A DNA stretch of 24,917 nucleotides, taken from positions 1-24,917 of the forward strand of contig DPDG01000010.1 in the NCBI GenBank assembly GCA_003526375.1, written 5' to 3'. This document shows positions 22,940 to 24,917 of this stretch, piece after piece. The notes under the pieces were generated by a model that worked only from the letters and a program-made list of their open reading frames with translations, searched no databases and was not told the origin of the DNA. Both the position numbers and the translations under genes were made by a program. Numbering within the stretch: position 1 is the first letter of the stretch; the number at the start of each line of letters is the position of its first letter. Source of the DNA: Lentisphaeria bacterium (GTDB taxonomy: Bacteria > Verrucomicrobiota > Lentisphaeria > Victivallales > UBA1829).

Positions 22940-23773
22940 TTACTGTTTCCGGTGTCTGTACTGGAGCGGAGTGGCTCCGAAGTGTTTCTTGAATATTTCG
23001 CAGAAGTAAGCCGGATTGCGGAACTTGAGCGCTGCCGCAATACAGGATACCTTGCTGTTGGAATGGAGCAGGGTGTTCGCGGCGGACTGGAGCTTCAGTT
23101 TCAGAAGATATTGTGCCGGAGTGTCTTCAAAATATCTGTTCCACTGACGGAAAAATGTGCAGCGGGACATCCCGTTGCGTTTCGCGATCTCGTCCATGCT
23201 GATTTCATCCATGAAATGCAGTTGGAAAAAGGACGCGATCTGCCGGATCTTTTTCTCGACGGGGTCTTCGTTCGTCTTCGACATTTTCCGGATGAAAAAG
23301 AGCTCTTCCAGAATATGAAAACAGAGCAGATCAATGCGGTCGACGATACTGTATTCCTGTGAATGCTCCATCAATTCCGGCAGTTGGCGAAGCATCAGGT
23401 CGAGATTCGGAGTCATGGCAAATTCCGTGAACGGAGATTCCGGGAGCAGACCGAGCTTCCGCAGATTCTCCATGTTCTCCAGCGTATAGGAAAAATCGAC
23501 TGCATTGCGCGGTTCTTTCATCTGGTAGCAGTGCTGCGCAAAAGGCATTTTTACAATGAGATGCGGAAACCGTGTCCGGTAACGGATTCCATTGATCTGG
23601 TCATGCGCAAATTTCTCCTTGGAACTGATACGAATGCAGAATTCCACATGATCCGTCCGGAATACCCGCATGGGGTCATGCGCAAATTCCATCTGAGTAC
23701 TGCCGATCGACCTTACTTTGAATGGAAAATTGATCATTCTCGATGATTTCAGAAGATTGATTCCTTTCCACAT
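22940..23773 (-). CDS. AraC-family transcriptional regulator
   Basis: DNA-binding regulator of 277 residues. The C-terminal 100 residues hold the two helix-turn-helix motifs: ISMDEIAKRNGMSRCTFFRQW and VSCIAAALKFRNPAYFCEIFKKHFG, ending ATPLQYRHRKQ. The N-terminal part (about residues 1-165) is the presumed sensor domain, with many His and Phe residues but no named domain by eye. The start at 23773 is chosen because AAGGAG (23787-23782) is well spaced; a longer reading from 23866 lacks such a site. Divergent from pseudopilin 3, with a direct repeat between them that could be its binding site. A 92% identical 3' fragment sits at 21577-21740. Confidence 0.9.
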   Translation of the reverse strand: MWKGINLLKSSRMINFPFKVRSIGSTQMEFAHDPMRVFRTDHVEFCIRISSKEKFAHDQINGIRYRTRFPHLIVKMPFAQHCYQMKEPRNAVDFSYTLENMENLRKLGLLPESPFTEFAMTPNLDLMLRQLPELMEHSQEYSIVDRIDLLCFHILEELFFIRKMSKTNEDPVEKKIRQIASFFQLHFMDEISMDEIAKRNGMSRCTFFRQWNRYFEDTPAQYLLKLKLQSAANTLLHSNSKVSCIAAALKFRNPAYFCEIFKKHFGATPLQYRHRKQ

Positions 23774-23831
23774 GCGCCAGGCTCCTTTTCCGGGAAAGAT
23801 ACAGCATGATTTCAGAGATTCAATACCGCAA

Positions 23832-23863
23832 TGATACAAAAACGGTATTTTTTTGATACAAAA
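23832..23863 (+). promoter_or_regulatory. Candidate AraC-type operator (22-bp-spaced direct repeat)
   Basis: TGATACAAAA occurs at 23832-23841 and again at 23854-23863, 22 bases apart, so both copies face the same side of the helix. The second copy ends five bases before the -35 of pseudopilin 3, the usual place for an AraC-type activator. The intact AraC gene is divergent from here. Confidence 0.55.
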
Positions 23864-23868
23864 CACTC

Positions 23869-23896
23869 TTGATGAAAACAGATAAATGATTATAAT
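23869..23896 (+). promoter_or_regulatory. Likely promoter of pseudopilin 3
   Basis: TTGATG (23869-23874) and a perfect TATAAT (23891-23896) with 16-base spacing. The -35 is imperfect, in keeping with need for an activator. The leader to the start codon is about 40 bases. Confidence 0.6.
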
Positions 23897-23944
23897 TTAA
23901 GGAGAACAGGGAATAATGAGATAAAAACAGTATGGAGGAATCTT

Positions 23945-24886
23945 ATGAAACAATTGCCGGATAAAAAACAGGAACAGAGACCAGGACAGCAGGGAGCCGC
24001 GGGGAGAGAGCGTTGTAATGCCTCCCATGTTCTTAATTCAAGGGTGAAAATACGGATTTTCACATTGATAGAGCTCCTCATTGTGGTTGCGATCATCGCT
24101 GTTCTTGCGGGTATGCTTCTTCCTGCATTGAACAGAGCGAAACAGACTGCGCAGGGGATTGCATGCCGCAGCAATCAGAAACAGATCGGGCTGGCGCAGG
24201 GGCTTTATTCCGGCGACAATGCGGACTGGATCGTTCCCGGAAAGATGAAACCGGGCAGTAGCAGTGTCTGGCAGCTGATGCTCAGTTACGGAGGTGATCC
24301 CGGTTATGATCTTGCTTCCCGGACCGCTGCGGGGCGTTCCCCCTACGGTTTGAAATATGACGGTTATTTTTCCGGCAACAGCCTGCTCCGCCCTTCGGTT
24401 AAAAACTCTTTTGAGTGTCCGGCGGAGTCGAAAAGTTTCAAGACTGGAACCACGGAAGGCTTTGCGTTCCATTTCGGAATCAACCTGTTTCTCAGCGGGT
24501 ATTTCGGAGACAATCAGGGCAACAACTCCAATTATTTCCGTCCGCTGTCCGCGGTTGCACGTCCGTCTGTTGCCATTTTTGCCGGAGATACCAACCGGGA
24601 AACAAATGAAAACTATATCAAAGCGGTAGCGCTCTTCAAGTTCCGGCACGGTGCGGCGCGGGATACAAGGAGCGGTTCCATCGGAGGCAGCACCCTGCCG
24701 TCCCCCATGCCCGGAGCTGGTTCGACTGCCAACGTTGTGTATATGGATGGGCATGTCGACAGCATTTCCCTGCAGCAGATGCTCGGCACTTATCCCACAT
24801 CCAAAGAGTGCGGATCGTGGAGCTGGGGAGAGACGATCCGGGTACTGAAAGCCGGGATTATCGATACCAAAGGTAACGCAATGTAA
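23945..24886 (+). CDS. Prepilin-type N-terminal cleavage/methylation domain protein (pseudopilin 3)
   Basis: Membrane-anchored pseudopilin-like protein of 313 residues. A 38-residue, basic, Gln/Arg-rich leader precedes the transmembrane helix at Phe39 (FTLIELLIVVAIIAVLAGMLLPA). The soluble part has a Cys (FECPAE), FGINLFLSG, and the C-terminal ANVVYMDGHVDS, the DGH end of a widened H-X9-DG signature (FRHG stands about 30 residues upstream). GGAGG (23934-23938) is ideally placed before ATG 23945, which fixes the long leader. No internal ATG lies near FTLIEL. The residue before the cleavage Phe is Ile, not Gly. It is most like pseudopilin 1. A GGAGG at 24894-24898 after its stop hints at a following gene outside the window, but no start codon is visible. 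Confidence 0.87.
   Translation: MKQLPDKKQEQRPGQQGAAGRERCNASHVLNSRVKIRIFTLIELLIVVAIIAVLAGMLLPALNRAKQTAQGIACRSNQKQIGLAQGLYSGDNADWIVPGKMKPGSSSVWQLMLSYGGDPGYDLASRTAAGRSPYGLKYDGYFSGNSLLRPSVKNSFECPAESKSFKTGTTEGFAFHFGINLFLSGYFGDNQGNNSNYFRPLSAVARPSVAIFAGDTNRETNENYIKAVALFKFRHGAARDTRSGSIGGSTLPSPMPGAGSTANVVYMDGHVDSISLQQMLGTYPTSKECGSWSWGETIRVLKAGIIDTKGNAM
24042..24063 (+). other. Hairpin with tetraloop at pseudopilin 3 signal
   Basis: GTGAAAAT (24044-24051) and ATTTTCAC (24056-24063) pair perfectly over eight bases around ACGG. Relative to the pseudopilin 2 hairpin, one A-T pair has become G-C at codon third positions on both sides. Confidence 0.65.
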
Positions 24887-24917
24887 TGTTAATGGAGGTA
24901 ATTTCAAAATAAAATAA

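Noticed and set aside
22922..23362. 146-codon plus-strand frame opposite the intact AraC gene
   Set aside because: Antisense shadow of the AraC helix-turn-helix region.

Overview
The window looks like chromosome from a member of Lentisphaerota, most likely Victivallaceae-like. The grounds are three separate genes for prepilin-type proteins with FTLIEL...AIIAIL...LLPA N-termini and a H-X9-DG-like C-terminus. Each lies next to a LacI or AraC regulator, and one is closely coupled to a glycoside hydrolase; this layout is characteristic of Lentisphaerota and relatives. Base composition is moderate (about 50% GC by eye). I have run no database search, so the taxon is an inference.

Layout. (1) 41-2911: a secreted GH42-like glycosidase whose usual Asn-Glu acid/base motif is not visible. 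(2) 3066-6916: a housekeeping block, proS followed by a three-domain nifU and nifS, closed by a strong terminator. (3) 7168-9446: a lone MsmX/UgpC-type sugar-ABC ATPase and a WaaP-like kinase-fold protein with altered catalytic motifs. (4) 9482-13739: a divergent AraC regulator, then pseudopilin, an FrhB-family iron-sulfur flavoprotein and an FAD-dependent oxidoreductase, probably one operon. (5) 13731-16846: a PRK07208-type FAD protein (UDP-galactopyranose-mutase-like) on the minus strand and, divergent from it, a secreted phosphodiester glycosidase (NAGPA family). (6) 17271-21569: a LacI regulator, a pseudopilin with a very long leader, and a secreted DUF4838 glycosidase-like protein. (7) 21570-22041: a decayed stretch holding a 3' fragment of an AraC gene and a dispersed repeat. 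(8) 22042-24886: an AraC regulator followed by a GNAT acetyltransferase on the minus strand, and, divergent from them, a third pseudopilin.

How the parts fit. Three cassettes share one plan: a sugar-type regulator, a pseudopilin, then (where visible) a catabolic or redox enzyme. The regulatory DNA supports this. A LacI-type palindrome lies downstream of a consensus promoter ahead of lacI, and a diverged copy precedes the pseudopilin/glycosidase pair. A 22-bp-spaced direct repeat abuts the -35 of the third pseudopilin, as expected for AraC-type activation. Two pseudopilin genes also carry a perfect hairpin just before the FTLIEL codons, with a compensatory base change between the copies. These cassettes, the hairpin and a dispersed TGACAAA-containing repeat are the most promising material in the window; the remaining genes look like recognisable families.
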